Shown here piece by piece: positions 8,203 to 16,824 of a DNA stretch of 64,000 nt; positions within the stretch are counted from its first letter, which is position 1, and every line of letters starts with the position of its first letter. Both the position numbers and the translations under genes were made by a program. The notes beneath the pieces are model-generated. The model worked only from the letters and a program-made list of their open reading frames with translations. It did no database searches and had not been told where the DNA came from. The stretch comes from Methylocaldum sp. 14B. Its GTDB lineage: Bacteria; Pseudomonadota; Gammaproteobacteria; Methylococcales; Methylococcaceae. The stretch is taken from positions 29,538 to 93,537 of the forward strand of contig NZ_MSCV01000023.1 in the NCBI RefSeq assembly GCF_002005105.1, read 5' to 3'.

Positions 8203-8969
8203 CCGATCCCTGGTTCGCCCTCAAGCGTTTCACCCAGGCCCGCATAGGCTTGGGACGCGCGGGCCATGCCGTTCCGACCGAAGCCCTGCTCGACTTTCAG
8301 CTCGCCCACGCTCAAGCACGGGATGCCGTGCACTTCCCTTGGGACATCGAGGGGTTCGCCGAAAGCTTGCGCGAAATGGGCGAAGATTGTCTGATTTTGC
8401 GAACGCCGATCCGAAGTCGCGCCGAATACCTCCGTCGCCCCGATCGGGGTCGCGTTCTCGACTCCGATTCCCGCACGCGGCTGGATGACATGGACGGCGG
8501 CGGTATGGATGTGGCATTGATCGTCACCAACGGGCTGTCCTCCACCGCCGTCGAACGGCACGGTCTGCCCCTGCTGGAGGCGGTGATCGGTCGATATCGG
8601 TCACGGCGCATCCAGGTCGGGCCTATCAGTCTGGTCGAGAACGGCCGGGTGGCCCTGTCGGATGAAATCGGCTTCGCCCTCGGCGCGCGCGTGGCCGTCA
8701 TTGTGGTCGGCGAACGGCCGGGGCTCAGCGCCGCCGACAGTCTAGGCATCTATTTCGCCTATGCACCGCGGCCCGGCAACAGCGATGCGCAGCGCAACTG
8801 CATCTCCAATATCCGACCGCCCGAAGGATTGAGCTACGAAGCCGCCGCCGCGAAACTGCTCTACCTGACCGAGGAAGCCATGCGCCGCCGGCTTTCCGGG
8901 GTCGCTCTCAAGGACGAACTGGATACGGTTTTACCGCCGTCTCCCGAGCCGCTGGGCCTAAAAAAATGA
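8199..8969 (+). CDS. eutC: Ethanolamine ammonia-lyase, small subunit
   Basis: A 256-residue EutC. Typical parts: FTQARIGLGRAGHAVPTEALLDFQLAHAQARDAVH split over the N-terminal helix region, then LIVTNGLSSTAVERHG, the cobalamin-binding VGPISLVENGRVALSDEIG segment, VVGERPGLSAADSLGIY, and NCISNIRPPEGLSYEAAA. EutC holds the adenosylcobalamin at the interface with EutB. The ATG at 8199 overlaps the eutB stop by four bases and has CGGAGG nearby. No N-terminal microcompartment-targeting peptide is seen: the R-I-G-x-G motif occurs within 20 residues of the start. Confidence 0.96.
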   Translation: MTDPWFALKRFTQARIGLGRAGHAVPTEALLDFQLAHAQARDAVHFPWDIEGFAESLREMGEDCLILRTPIRSRAEYLRRPDRGRVLDSDSRTRLDDMDGGGMDVALIVTNGLSSTAVERHGLPLLEAVIGRYRSRRIQVGPISLVENGRVALSDEIGFALGARVAVIVVGERPGLSAADSLGIYFAYAPRPGNSDAQRNCISNIRPPEGLSYEAAAAKLLYLTEEAMRRRLSGVALKDELDTVLPPSPEPLGLKK

Positions 8970-9009
8970 CGGCGACAGCCTAATTCCATTCGGCATTCGA
9001 GTGAGCATT

Positions 9010-9160
9010 AATGGGTGGGTTAGCCCCTCGGCTCCGCTCGGGGCAGGCCCTTCGACAAGCCTGTCCTGAGCATCGTCGAAGGGCTCAGGACAGGCTCCGC
9101 ATAACCCACCGACCCTTCGACTGGGCTCAGGACAGGTCCGAGGTCGCTCGGTGGGTTACG
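9010..9160. repeat. CCTGTCCTGAGC repeats inside a TAACCCACC palindrome
   Basis: Three copies of the CCTTCGACAAGCCTGTCCTG family lie here in alternating orientation, nested in a GGTGGGTTA...TAACCCACC palindromic unit. Nothing codes for a protein in 8970-9255. Confidence 0.7.
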
Positions 9161-9255
9161 GCTTTTCGGCCTAACTCGCCATCGATGGGTTTCGCTTCGC
9201 TCTACCCATCCTACAAAATGAATGCCTGATTGAAAGCGATTTGGAGTAAATCGGA

Positions 9256-9528
9256 TCAGGCCAGCATGTTCTTGATCGTCCGCTCGTATTCCGGGAAATA
9301 ATGGCCGATCACCGGCAGGTCGAAGCGACGCAGGATGCTGGTATTGGGCTCCCGCTCCAGCAAGAAATCGAACGAACGGCTCACCAGTCGCTCGACCGGC
9401 GCTCTTCCGTCCGTCAACCTGGCGGCATATCCCGGATCCACGGTAACCGTGTGCGTCGTCGTGGCCTGCGCCTCCACTGTCACCTCGAAAGTGGATTCAG
9501 TAAGCTTCTTTACCGTAATCTTCGCCAT
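9256..9528 (-). CDS. Conserved small hypothetical protein
   Basis: A 90-residue protein. The ATG at 9528 has a strong AGGAGG six bases upstream, which supports expression. The first half is a run of short beta-strands (MAKITVKKLTESTFEVTVEA, TTTHTVTVDPGYAARLT). The second half is helical (PVERLVSRSFDFLLERE) and ends RFDLPVIGHYFPEYERTIKN. No catalytic motif, membrane segment or signal peptide. It resembles stand-alone small proteins found widely in proteobacteria whose function is unknown; I cannot assign one. Confidence 0.75.
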   Translation of the reverse strand: MAKITVKKLTESTFEVTVEAQATTTHTVTVDPGYAARLTDGRAPVERLVSRSFDFLLEREPNTSILRRFDLPVIGHYFPEYERTIKNMLA

Positions 9529-9676
9529 ATGACCCTCCTGTCCGAGTCTCGATAGTTGTCTATGTTTCCGGAAATTCGACCGAAACCGTGCTACCGGCAA
9601 TGTACCGGCGATGTCGACCGAAAGGCTAGAGCGTTTTTCATCCCGGTGTACGGCTTCGTGTCGGGCGGGAAGAACG

Positions 9677-9900
9677 TAGGTCGGCAATCCCTTGCCGACT
9701 TATCGGCTCGGCAAGGGATTTTGTTGGAAGGGGCGTCCTGGCGCTCCCAGGATGGCCGTTTGCGATTGGAAGGGTCATTCGGGCGCTCCCCGGATGACCG
9801 TTTGCGATTGGAAGGGTCGCGACTAAAGCGACCGTTTGCGATTGGAAGGGGCCGATTAAAGGCCCGTTTGCGATTGGGAAGGGATTGCCGACCTACTATC
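9677..9900 (+). repeat. Array of constant 17-mers separated by palindromes
   Basis: Four copies of GTTTGCGATTGGAAGGG start at 9758, 9800, 9834 and 9866 (the last with one extra G). The intervals of 15 to 25 bases are each self-complementary: TCCTGG...CCAGGA before the first copy, then GTCATTCGGG...CCCGGATGAC, GTCGC...GCGAC and GGCC...GGCC. The array is framed by GTAGGTCGGCAATCCCTTGC on the left (9677) and the inverse GGGATTGCCGACCTAC on the right. It is the largest copy of a family that also occurs near 2360, 28575 and 40850. Confidence 0.85.
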
Positions 9901-10028
9901 GGGCCCTCTGACACCGAATCGGAAAATGCTCTAGCCGGATTCCGGCAAGCAGCGGATTGCGCAAGCCGTAAGGTATCCGTAGGATGAAAGGGACGCGCCC
10001 AAACGATCGAGACCTGAGAGAAACCGCC

Positions 10029-10097
10029 ATGGAACTGGTCGAATTGTATGGACACTACTGTAAGTATGCAAAGCGAAAGGTTTTCATCAGGCTGTGA
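10029..10097 (+). CDS. Possible 22-codon leader ORF overlapping the kinase start
   Basis: ATG at 10029 opens a 22-codon frame (MELVELYGHYCKYAKRKVFI, then R, L, stop) that runs past the kinase ATG at 10048 in another frame. A GAGAGAAA lies upstream at suitable spacing, better than anything before the kinase ATG. It could couple translation to the kinase, or be chance. No homologue is known to me. Confidence 0.25.
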   Translation: MELVELYGHYCKYAKRKVFIRL

Positions 10098-13092
10098 AAC
10101 ATCCCTGCGGTGGCCGTCGTTCCGATCGCTGCTCGGGTTTGCGGTCTGCTTTTTCGGTCTGGCTCTGCTCAGCCACTGGATCTCCCCGAAGCCTTACCAC
10201 TTTGTCGCGTTTTGGCTGCCTAGCGGGTTTTACCTATCTACGCTCGCTACCCGTCCTCGGACCCTTTGGCCGGCGTTCGTTATGACGGCGCTCGCAGTCA
10301 ATTTCGGCGTCAATCTATGGGTATTCGACCAGCCTTATGCAATTGCCGCCGCTTTTTCTCTCGGCAACACCATGGAAGCGTTGACGGGCGCATGGCTATT
10401 GGGACGCACGGTCGGCATGCCATTACGCCTGGAAACGGTACAGGATGTGGTGGCGCTGACCATACTGGGAGCCTTGCTGAGTGCGACCATAGCCGCCACG
10501 GCGGGGACTGCGCCGATCGCTTTGGTCGACCGCGAACCGTTCGCTGCGGCCTGGCTCACATGGTGGACCGGCGACATCGCCGGGATCATGGTGACGGCTC
10601 CTCTTTGCCTCGCACTGCCGGCTACCCGCTCGTATTGGCGCAAGCTGCCGCCCGCTAGGCGGATCGAAGCGCTAGCCGCCCTGGCGTCGGTCGCGGGACT
10701 GACCTTCGCTGTTTTCACCGACCGCATTCCGTTCACCTACGTCATCATGCCACCCCTGCTTTGGATAGGCGTGCGTTTCGGCATCCCCGGCGTTTCGTTC
10801 GCGATTCTCGTCCTGGGAATCATCGCCGCGCGATACACGGCACTGGGGCAAGGCGCTTTCGCGGGAGCGCAGTTCGAGATTTCCGTCCAGGCTCTCCTGG
10901 TACAGTCCCTGGTCGTGCTGTTCTCGATATCGGTACTTGTGCTGGGTGCCCTGGCGAACCAGTGGCGGCAAGCGCTGGCGGCGTTGCAGGATGCCCGCAA
11001 TCATCTCGAGAAGGAAGTCGACGAACGCACGGCAACCTTGCGCGACACGCTCCGATTGCAGCAGGCGATTCTGGACGGGGCCAATTACTGCATCGTCTCG
11101 GTCAATAGGCAAGGCATCATCCAGACCATCAACAAAGCCGCGGCGAAAGCGCTCGGCTATTCCGCCGAAGAACTCGTCGGCAAGGAGACGCCGGCGATCT
11201 TTCATGATCCCGCCGAGCTCGAGGCCCATGCGAAAGCGCTCGCCGATACGCTAGGCCGTCCCGCTACATCGTCCATCAAATTCTTGCCGACGCTGATCGA
11301 AGCCTGCGGATCGACCGAAACGGAGTGGAGTCTGATCCGCAAGGACGGCAGCCGGTTTCCGGCCCAAGTCTCGATTTCGGTCATGCGCGACGAAAAGGGG
11401 GCGATCACCGGCTATCTCGGCATCGCCAACGACATCACGGTGCGCAAGGAGGCCGAAAAGGCGCTGCAGCGGAGCCAACACGATTTGAACCGCGCCCAGG
11501 CGGTCGGCAAGATCGGGAGCTGGCGGCTCAATGTTCAGCGCAACGAATTGCTCTGGTCGGCCGAAAACCATCGGATTTTCGGCATACCCGAGGGTACGCC
11601 ACTGACTTATCAGACGTTCCTCCGCTGCGTCCATCCGGACGATCGGAAATATGTCGACCGGCAATGGAAGGCGGCACTCCGTGGCACGCCTTACGACATC
11701 GAACACCGCATCGTGGTCGGCAAGGACATCCGCTGGGTCCACGAAAAAGCCGAGCTGGAATTCCACCGGGGTGAGGTGCTGAGCGCATTCGGAACCACTC
11801 AAGACATCACCGAGCTCAAAAGGGCCGAATTGGCTTTGCGCCGCCATAACGAACGGCAGGCGGAGCTGCTGGCCATCAGCCGTGCGGCGCTGGACAGCCA
11901 AACCACCGACGTCGAACTAAGCCGGATGGTCTTCGAGAAAGTACACGCCCTGCTCGATGCCGACGTAGGTTTCAACTACCGGGTTGACGAGAACGGCCGA
12001 AGCCTTCGCCTGATCGCTGCGTACGGTATTTCCGAGGCGCTGCTTCCCGCCATGGAGAGGCTAGATCTCGGCGACACCATGTGCGGCACGGTCGCCGCTA
12101 CGGGCACTCCCCTGATCGCCGATACCGCTCGCATCGAAAACGACCCCAAGAGCATCCTTCTTCGCAACATGGGCTTGCGCGCCTATGCCTGCCACCCGCT
12201 CATGGCGGGCGATGGCCGTACGCTCGGGACGCTTTCCTTCGCGAGTACGCGGCGCGAGCATTTCGATCCGGAGGAAATCGAATTCCTGCGGACGCTTTGC
12301 CTATTTACCGCCATGGCTTGGGAGCGCGCCCGCGCCATGGCTGCGCTGCGCGATGCCGATCGACGGAAAAACGAGTTTCTCGCCATGCTGGCCCACGAGC
12401 TCCGCAATCCTCTGGCACCGATACGCAATGCCGCTCAGCTGATTCGAAAACTCGCTGCCGACGAGCCTAGGCTTCAGGGTGCGAGGGAGATCATAGACCG
12501 CCAGGTCATTCACCTCTCGCGCCTGGTCGACGACTTGCTGGACGTTTCCCGCATCACCCAGGGCAAGGTGACGCTGAGAAAGGAACCCATACCTCTCAAT
12601 ACCGTCGTCGAGCGAGCGATCGAGGCGACGCGGCCCTTGATCGAATCCCGGCGCCACAGGCTAACGGTCGATGTCGCACCAGCACCCCTCTTGATCGTCG
12701 GGGATGCGACCCGCCTGATCCAGGTCGTGGCCAATCTCTTGAACAACGCCGCGAAATACACCGAAGAAGGCGGCTCGATTTCGGTCCGCACCGAGGCCAA
12801 GGGAGAGCGGGCACTCATCCGTATCAGAGACACCGGCCTTGGCATCGCTCCCGAGCTATTGCCCCATGTCTTCGAGCTCTTCATCCAGGGCGAGCGCTCT
12901 CTCGACCGGAGTCAAGGGGGCCTCGGCATCGGGCTCACTTTGGTTCGGCGCCTGGTCGAACTGCATGGCGGGCGCATAGAGGCTTTCAGTGCCGGTCCAG
13001 GCAAGGGCAGCGAGTTCGTCGTCGAGCTACCGCTCGCTTTAGCGCCTGCGTCGGAACAAGCCGCAGCCGCGGCCGATTCGTCACGGCAGTAG
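10048..13092 (+). CDS. MASE1-PAS-PAS-GAF hybrid-less sensor histidine kinase
   Basis: A 1014-residue membrane kinase. Residues about 25-310 are a MASE1 sensor with multiple transmembrane helices. Then come a PAS domain (about 335-465, AILDGANYCIVSVNRQG), a PAS_3 domain with PAC tail (about 487-588, GKIGSWRLN to FGTTQDITELKRAE), and a GAF domain (about 605-765). The HisKA phosphoacceptor is His783 in LAHELRNPL; the HATPase domain (about 875-1000) has N-box NLLNNAAKYTEEGG, G1 DTGLGI and G2 GGLGIGL. No receiver domain and no response regulator gene next to it, so its partner is elsewhere. MASE1 ligands are mostly unknown. An alternative ATG lies six codons in (10066). Confidence 0.92.
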   Translation: MDTTVSMQSERFSSGCETSLRWPSFRSLLGFAVCFFGLALLSHWISPKPYHFVAFWLPSGFYLSTLATRPRTLWPAFVMTALAVNFGVNLWVFDQPYAIAAAFSLGNTMEALTGAWLLGRTVGMPLRLETVQDVVALTILGALLSATIAATAGTAPIALVDREPFAAAWLTWWTGDIAGIMVTAPLCLALPATRSYWRKLPPARRIEALAALASVAGLTFAVFTDRIPFTYVIMPPLLWIGVRFGIPGVSFAILVLGIIAARYTALGQGAFAGAQFEISVQALLVQSLVVLFSISVLVLGALANQWRQALAALQDARNHLEKEVDERTATLRDTLRLQQAILDGANYCIVSVNRQGIIQTINKAAAKALGYSAEELVGKETPAIFHDPAELEAHAKALADTLGRPATSSIKFLPTLIEACGSTETEWSLIRKDGSRFPAQVSISVMRDEKGAITGYLGIANDITVRKEAEKALQRSQHDLNRAQAVGKIGSWRLNVQRNELLWSAENHRIFGIPEGTPLTYQTFLRCVHPDDRKYVDRQWKAALRGTPYDIEHRIVVGKDIRWVHEKAELEFHRGEVLSAFGTTQDITELKRAELALRRHNERQAELLAISRAALDSQTTDVELSRMVFEKVHALLDADVGFNYRVDENGRSLRLIAAYGISEALLPAMERLDLGDTMCGTVAATGTPLIADTARIENDPKSILLRNMGLRAYACHPLMAGDGRTLGTLSFASTRREHFDPEEIEFLRTLCLFTAMAWERARAMAALRDADRRKNEFLAMLAHELRNPLAPIRNAAQLIRKLAADEPRLQGAREIIDRQVIHLSRLVDDLLDVSRITQGKVTLRKEPIPLNTVVERAIEATRPLIESRRHRLTVDVAPAPLLIVGDATRLIQVVANLLNNAAKYTEEGGSISVRTEAKGERALIRIRDTGLGIAPELLPHVFELFIQGERSLDRSQGGLGIGLTLVRRLVELHGGRIEAFSAGPGKGSEFVVELPLALAPASEQAAAAADSSRQ

Positions 13093-13104
13093 GACTTAGC
13101 CAAG

Positions 13105-13175
13105 TAGGTCGGGAATCCCTTCCCGACAAACGAGTTGGCGTGCAGATCCGTCGGCAAAGGATTGCCGACCTACCG
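13105..13175. repeat. REP-type GTAGGTCGG palindrome pair
   Basis: AGTAGGTCGGGAATCCCTTC near 13105 faces GGCAAAGGATTGCCGACCTA near 13153 as inverted ends of one unit about 70 bases long. It lies 15 bases after the kinase stop and may act as a transcript end. Confidence 0.7.
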
Positions 13176-13313
13176 ACCTGCGCCGGCGAGTAGCTCGGAA
13201 ATCCCCTCCCAAATCAGGCGGGCCAAACCTGCTTCGCGTGGGCACTTTTGCCCTGCATCGCTGTCTTTGGTTTATTGACACCGGCTTCCGGCAATCAAGA
13301 CCTATAAGCAGCC

Positions 13314-14114
13314 ATGCCCTCGAACAGACAAACGGTCCGCATTGCGGCCGTCGGCGATATTCACTACACCCTGTCCTCGCAGGGAATACTTCAAACCATT
13401 TGTGCTTATGTTTCCGAGAACGCCGATATTTTGTTGCTCTGCGGCGATATCGTGGACTACGGACGGGCGGAAGAGGCTCGGCTGTTCGTCAAGGAGCTGA
13501 CCGCCGGCGTAAAGATTCCCATCCTCGGCGTGCTCGGCAATCACGAGTACGAAGCAGGCCAAGTGCACGAGGTGCAGCATATTTTCTCCGATGCCGGAAT
13601 CGTCCTGCTCGATGGCGACGCTCATGAAGTGCATGGCATCGGCTTCGCCGGTGTCAAAGGCTTCGCCGGCGGTTTCGGCGAGCATGCCCTGCAACCATGG
13701 GGCGAAAGCACGCTGAAGCGATTCGTGCACGAGACCGTGGAGGAATCACTGAAGCTGGAGTCGGCGCTCGCCAAATTGCGCATGCCGCATCGGATCGCCC
13801 TGCTTCACTATGCTCCGGTCAAAGCCACGGTTGTGGGCGAACCCGTCGAAATCTATCCGTTTCTGGGGTCCAGCCGACTCGAGGAACCTTTGAATCGTTA
13901 CTCGGTAACCGCGGTGTTTCACGGGCACGCCCATCGCGGACACCCCACGGGAAAAACCGGCGGCAATATTCCGGTTTACAACGTCGCCCTGCCGCTTCTG
14001 CGGCGCGCCTTTCCGGATCGACCTCCGGTCCGGCTGATCGAGCTTCCGGTCGAAGCATCTGCCGAGACGGAACATCACTCGTTCAACCAGAAACCATACC
14101 CCGTACAGGGCTAG
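13314..14114 (+). CDS. Calcineurin-like metallophosphoesterase
   Basis: A 266-residue enzyme with the full calcineurin-like set: GDIHY (14-18), GDIVDYG (44-50), GNHEYE (around 75-80), a His in LLHYAPVK, and HGHAHRG near residue 202. These bind two metal ions and hydrolyse phosphomono- or diesters. There is no signal peptide, so it is cytoplasmic. It is followed after 8 bases by a nucleotidyltransferase-like gene, which suggests an operon and perhaps opposing nucleotidyl-transfer and phosphodiesterase activities (inference). The substrate is unknown; Icc-like cyclic nucleotide and UDP-sugar hydrolases are relatives. Confidence 0.88.
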   Translation: MPSNRQTVRIAAVGDIHYTLSSQGILQTICAYVSENADILLLCGDIVDYGRAEEARLFVKELTAGVKIPILGVLGNHEYEAGQVHEVQHIFSDAGIVLLDGDAHEVHGIGFAGVKGFAGGFGEHALQPWGESTLKRFVHETVEESLKLESALAKLRMPHRIALLHYAPVKATVVGEPVEIYPFLGSSRLEEPLNRYSVTAVFHGHAHRGHPTGKTGGNIPVYNVALPLLRRAFPDRPPVRLIELPVEASAETEHHSFNQKPYPVQG

Positions 14115-14122
14115 CAATATTT

Positions 14123-14944
14123 ATGGACACACCGTTTTCCGCGCCCGATACCAGCCCACCGCCGATCGACCCGACCGGGCGGTCATTCTATTGTCATGGG
14201 CTGACGCTTTTAATCGACGCCCGGGTTCCGTTTCTCGTCGGAGGAGCCTACGCACTGGAGTGCTACACCGGAATCTCGCGCCACACCAAGGATCTGGATA
14301 TCTTCGTGCGGCCCGACGATCGGGATCGCATCATCGAAATTCTTGCAAGCGCGGGCTATCAAGCCGACGTCACGTATCCTCACTGGCTCGCCAAGGCGTA
14401 CTACGGGGAATATTTCATCGATATCATCTTCAGTTCCGGAAACGGCATTTGCGCCGTCGACGAAGCGTGGTTCGAGCACGCCCCCCGACGGGACATACTG
14501 GGCGTGCCGGTATTGCTTTGCCCGATAGAGGAAATCATCTGGTCGAAATCCTTCGTACTGGAGCGGGAGCGTTACGACGGCGCAGACATCGCCCATATCC
14601 TCCGTGTCTGTTCCGACCGATTGAATTGGACTAGGCTGATGGACCGCTTCGGCGCCCACTGGCGGGTACTGCTCAGCCATCTCGTTCTTTTCGGCTTCAT
14701 CTACCCGGCCGAAAGAAGCCGCATTCCCGATTGGGTGATGCAGCGGCTGCTGGCCCTTTTGGCCGACGAGCTTCGCAGCGCACCGCCTTCCGAGCGCCTC
14801 TGCCAGGGTACGCTGCTCTCACGGGAACAATATCTGACCGACATCATGCGCTGGGGTTACCAGGACGCCCGCCTGCAACCCAAGGGGCGAATGACCCACG
14901 AAAACATTGCCCACTGGACGGCCGCCATCGATGTCAAAGAATAA
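14123..14944 (+). CDS. Nucleotidyltransferase-fold protein
   Basis: A 273-residue protein. It carries the minimal nucleotidyltransferase signature: GGAYAL (40-45) followed by KDLDIFV with Asp57 and Asp59 as the metal-binding pair, then strands YGEYFIDIIFSSG. This is the fold of AbiEii/MNT-type toxins, DUF1814 and related enzymes that transfer NMP to a protein, RNA or small molecule. The C-terminal half is helical with Trp-rich stretches. The start ATG is 8 bases after the phosphoesterase stop, so co-transcription is likely. The first 20 residues are Pro-rich and poorly conserved in appearance. Target unknown. Confidence 0.8.
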   Translation: MDTPFSAPDTSPPPIDPTGRSFYCHGLTLLIDARVPFLVGGAYALECYTGISRHTKDLDIFVRPDDRDRIIEILASAGYQADVTYPHWLAKAYYGEYFIDIIFSSGNGICAVDEAWFEHAPRRDILGVPVLLCPIEEIIWSKSFVLERERYDGADIAHILRVCSDRLNWTRLMDRFGAHWRVLLSHLVLFGFIYPAERSRIPDWVMQRLLALLADELRSAPPSERLCQGTLLSREQYLTDIMRWGYQDARLQPKGRMTHENIAHWTAAIDVKE

Positions 14945-15037
14945 ATCCGCATGATCGACCGAATACCCGGTTCATCGCGGATGTCGAATGCTGCGATCTG
15001 GCAGCGCAATCAGTCCATTCTTGCTATCTAACCATAC

Positions 15038-16312
15038 GTGTTCCGACTTCTTCGAATCGCTCTATTGACCGCCGTGTCCGGCGCTTTGACCATGACGACC
15101 TTGACCGATTTCTGGGACGGCTATCAGTTGGCCAGCACACTCGGGCGTCCGGACGCACCGTCTTCCTGCACGGTCCCGTCGACCGACTGGGAGCATGCCG
15201 CCCCGTTTCCGCAACTGGAAACCCGTAGCGACCTCCCTGAACTCCGGGTCGTCACGTATAACCTCCATTCCGGACTCGGGCCTCGCTGGCGCGTTTTTGC
15301 CGACCGCCGGGAGGTCGAACGCAATCTCACCGGCATTGCCGACCGGATCGCGGGAGCATCACCGGAAATGCCCATAGACGTCGTCGCGCTTAACGAAGTG
15401 GACTTCGGCTCGCGCCGTAGCGGCTGGATCGATCAAGCCGCATTTCTGGCGGACGAACTCGAGCGTCGCACCGGCCATGCCTACGCGGTGGCACGCGGCG
15501 AAACCTGGCGCCGGGATACACCCGGCCTGGAGGTCCGCTTCGGCAACGCCGTACTGTTCCGGCACTCGGCGCTTGCCGTGGATGCCCGGATTCTGGAAAA
15601 GACGCAAAAGACGAGTTATGCCTCGGCTTTCCCGGTGAGCGCTCTGGACCGGATCTTGAACGAGCCGCGCGGAGCGCTTCACCTACGCATTCGGTTCTTC
15701 GGCCAGCCGGTGGACTTCCTGGTTACCCACCTCGAGGCCTTCAACCCCGCGCGCCGGGAAGCGCAGGCGGCCGATCTCCTGCAGCGGTTCGTCGAGTCCG
15801 GCCGGACTTCGATTCTCCTCGGCGACATGAACACGGTTCCGACCGCCCTGACATACCAACGTCCTCACTTCGCCGCCGACCGCACTCACGACGTGTTGAC
15901 CAGCGGCGACCTCGCGGATGCGCGGGTTGTCGTCGCAGCGCGCGAGGGCGTCAACGATTTTTCGGGTTGGGCAACCTTCCCGGCCCTTGCTCCGGTATGG
16001 CCTCTGGACGGATCGTTCGCCACACCCGATCTGATACCTCAAGCCGTTCAGGTGATCGGCGCCGACGAATCCGATCACCGCGGACTGTCGGTCACCTACG
16101 GCTGGCTGACGCCCGAAGCGAAGTCCGCCTTCATCCGCTGGCACGATGCCGTGCGTCAGCACCAACTGGCACGTCTCGTCGACTGCGACGTCCCGAAGCG
16201 CATTCCGGACAAGCACCGCGTTCTCGAATGGCTGAAAACGAACACCGGGTTCGTGAGTATCCTCTCGGGCATCGGCGGAGGATCAAAGGATACTCCTCAG
16301 GACGGGGGCTAA
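15038..16312 (+). CDS. Endonuclease/exonuclease/phosphatase (EEP) family protein
   Basis: A 424-residue protein with the EEP catalytic layout: TYNLHSG (Asn75), ALNEVD (Glu120), VTHLEAF near residue 230, LLGDMNT with Asp and Asn near 263, and SDHRG near 353. The family includes nucleases and lipid or sugar-phosphate phosphodiesterases. A hydrophobic N-terminus (FRLLRIALLTAVSGALT) may anchor or export it. The GTG start lacks a clear ribosome site. The next gene encodes a phospholipase D-like enzyme, the same pairing as E. coli ybhP and clsB, which favours a membrane-lipid role over DNA repair (inference). Confidence 0.85.
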   Translation: MFRLLRIALLTAVSGALTMTTLTDFWDGYQLASTLGRPDAPSSCTVPSTDWEHAAPFPQLETRSDLPELRVVTYNLHSGLGPRWRVFADRREVERNLTGIADRIAGASPEMPIDVVALNEVDFGSRRSGWIDQAAFLADELERRTGHAYAVARGETWRRDTPGLEVRFGNAVLFRHSALAVDARILEKTQKTSYASAFPVSALDRILNEPRGALHLRIRFFGQPVDFLVTHLEAFNPARREAQAADLLQRFVESGRTSILLGDMNTVPTALTYQRPHFAADRTHDVLTSGDLADARVVVAAREGVNDFSGWATFPALAPVWPLDGSFATPDLIPQAVQVIGADESDHRGLSVTYGWLTPEAKSAFIRWHDAVRQHQLARLVDCDVPKRIPDKHRVLEWLKTNTGFVSILSGIGGGSKDTPQDGG

Positions 16313-16560
16313 GTTGTTGCATCGTCTGCCTTCTCCCCGGTTTGAGGATGTCGAAAAGTTCGCGATCGATGCGGCTCATGCCGGACAATCCCTGTCCGGC
16401 ACCCTACGGGCGGACTTACCGTGCACCAGTTCGCCGGGAGCGAACTGGAACGTGGGAAGCACGGCCCGAAGGGCGAGTCTCATGGATGAGACGAGTAAAT
16501 CGGCCTCGTCGCGTTGCGTCTTGCCCTGCCGATTTGTCCCTTCGTGCAGCGCATCCTATT
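16313..16560. other. Intergenic stretch with no supported gene
   Basis: Short overlapping frames only, none with a ribosome site or motif. It leads into the multi-hairpin repeat. Confidence 0.5.
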
Positions 16561-16708
16561 AATCAGGCCCGTAAATACCCTCCTGGTATTTACGGGCCGC
16601 CGCCCAGGCCGGTACACGCCCGGCCTGGGCTCACGCGGCTTGTCGCCGCGCCGGGGCATCCCTGCCCCGGATTAACCCGGCCTATATTTATAGGCCGGGT
16701 TAATAATA
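16561..16708 (+). repeat. Structured multi-hairpin repeat, copy A
   Basis: Five successive palindromes: GGCCCGTAAATACC with GGTATTTACGGGCC (14-bp perfect stem), CCCAGGCCG with CGGCCTGGG, CGCGGC with GCCGCG, CCGGGGCA with TGCCCCGG, and AACCCGGCCTA with TAGGCCGGGTT. A second copy lies at 21615-21738 in the same orientation. A GTAGGGCGGGTTA repeat follows at about 16742. Confidence 0.85.
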
Positions 16709-16824
16709 TGCAAAACGCCCGTTTGCCATTCGAAGTACGATGGTAGGGCGGGTTAGCATACCCGCGTAACCCGCCTTTTCGCCGTTTCATTGGAACAACG
16801 AGGTATACGCTGCAAAATGCAAGG

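Noticed and set aside
9740..9890. CRISPR-like pattern of repeats and spacers
   Set aside because: Intervals are palindromes shared between distant loci, repeats are only 17 bases, and no cas gene is present.
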